Source: Candidatus Cloacimonadota bacterium (GTDB lineage Bacteria; Cloacimonadota; Cloacimonadia; Cloacimonadales; Cloacimonadaceae). From it: 5,973 bases of DNA. Below are positions 5,791 through 5,973 of this stretch, piece by piece. The stretch's first letter is position 1, and each line of letters opens with the position of its first letter. The translations under genes were made by a program, and so were the position numbers. The notes under the pieces were generated by a model, which ran no database searches, was not told where the DNA came from, and saw only the letters and a program-made list of their open reading frames with translations. Location of the stretch: contig JAQVMI010000126.1 of the NCBI GenBank assembly GCA_028703735.1, positions 1 to 5,973 on the forward strand, written 5' to 3'.

Positions 5791-5973
5791 ACCCCCAAAA
5801 AAATCACATAGTAGTCGGTCATGTATATGATATACAATACGTTAACAAGAAAATTGTCTGAGTTTTTTGTTTCCCAGATCGCTTAATAGCTCAAACAGGA
5901 AAATGCCATCTTCAAATAGTACCCCTTTTAATGGGCAGAATATCGCCACAGTAACTTGATATAGGTATCAGGG
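5791..5973 (-). pseudogene. Possible degraded upstream part of the vWA gene, split between two frames
   Basis: No intact gene reads here. In the frame of the downstream gene the sequence is open from 5841 (RIVYHIHDRLLCDFFGG, then Met at 5790) and, after a TAA at 5842-5844, again from 5845 to 5967. One frame over, 5882 down to the T7G5 run reads NFLVNVLYIIYMTDYYVIF, which has the hydrophobic helix plus DYxxxxF pattern normally found just before this point of a vWA domain. A one-base change in the T7 run (minus strand, 5803-5797) would join it to FGGMPDVVN of the main frame. Even the joined frames show no DxSxS motif and no signal peptide. Alternatives are ordinary intergenic DNA, a recombination junction, or base-calling error in the homopolymer. 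Confidence 0.35.
5822..5836. promoter_or_regulatory. Perfect inverted repeat TGTATA-TGA-TATACA, operator-like
   Basis: TGTATA at 5822-5827 and TATACA at 5831-5836 are exact inverted repeats with a 3-base centre, 32 bases upstream of the ATG at 5790. On the minus strand it overlaps a weak promoter-like pair, TTGTTA and TATACA with a 15-base spacer. It could be a repressor site or chance in AT-rich DNA. If the vWA coding really continues through here, it lies inside the gene and is probably meaningless. Confidence 0.25.

Overview
The window looks like chromosomal DNA from an anaerobic or environmental bacterium of the FCB superphylum. The best guess is Candidatus Cloacimonadota (WWE1), with Bacteroidota, Ignavibacteria or Marinimicrobia as alternatives. 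The assignment rests on two large proteins that end in the same C-terminal module: N-x-PNPFNPxTT, then a FlgD-like Ig fold with IYNxxGQxV, a G(V/I)YFxK strand, and a final KMxLLK. This type IX-secretion-style sorting domain is typical of those phyla. The taxonomic call is inference; no rRNA or housekeeping marker is present.

Layout. (1) Positions 1-822, plus strand: the 3' part of a conserved gene of unknown function whose start lies before the window. (2) Positions 823-1350: a 528-bp intergenic stretch between convergent genes. It holds a GC-rich hairpin, a 9-bp tandem repeat, and an octamer-based C/T-rich repeat block present twice at a constant 173-bp offset. It ends in a bidirectional intrinsic terminator. 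(3) Positions 1351-3207, minus strand: a complete secreted Omp28-type protein with signal peptide, jelly-roll domain, CARDB-like domain, thioredoxin-like domain with a CPYC motif, and sorting domain. It has a clear promoter (TTGACA-16-TATATT) and a strong ribosome binding site. (4) Positions 3208-3534: a 327-bp intergenic region with that promoter and a palindromic dispersed-repeat-like element. (5) Positions 3535-5790, minus strand: a large modular surface protein. It has a von Willebrand factor A (vWA) domain without its N-terminal third, CLCA-like beta domains, two GWNW modules and a sorting domain, but no signal peptide. (6) Positions 5791-5973: upstream DNA in which vWA-like coding can be followed in two frames, suggesting frameshift decay, sequence error or, less likely, recoding.

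The two minus-strand genes both encode exported, probably cell-surface-anchored proteins. The downstream one has its own promoter, so they are neighbours rather than a tight operon. The oddest parts are the broken 5' end of the vWA gene and the duplicated octamer repeat block. I see no defence system, mobile-element enzyme, CRISPR array, tRNA or rRNA.
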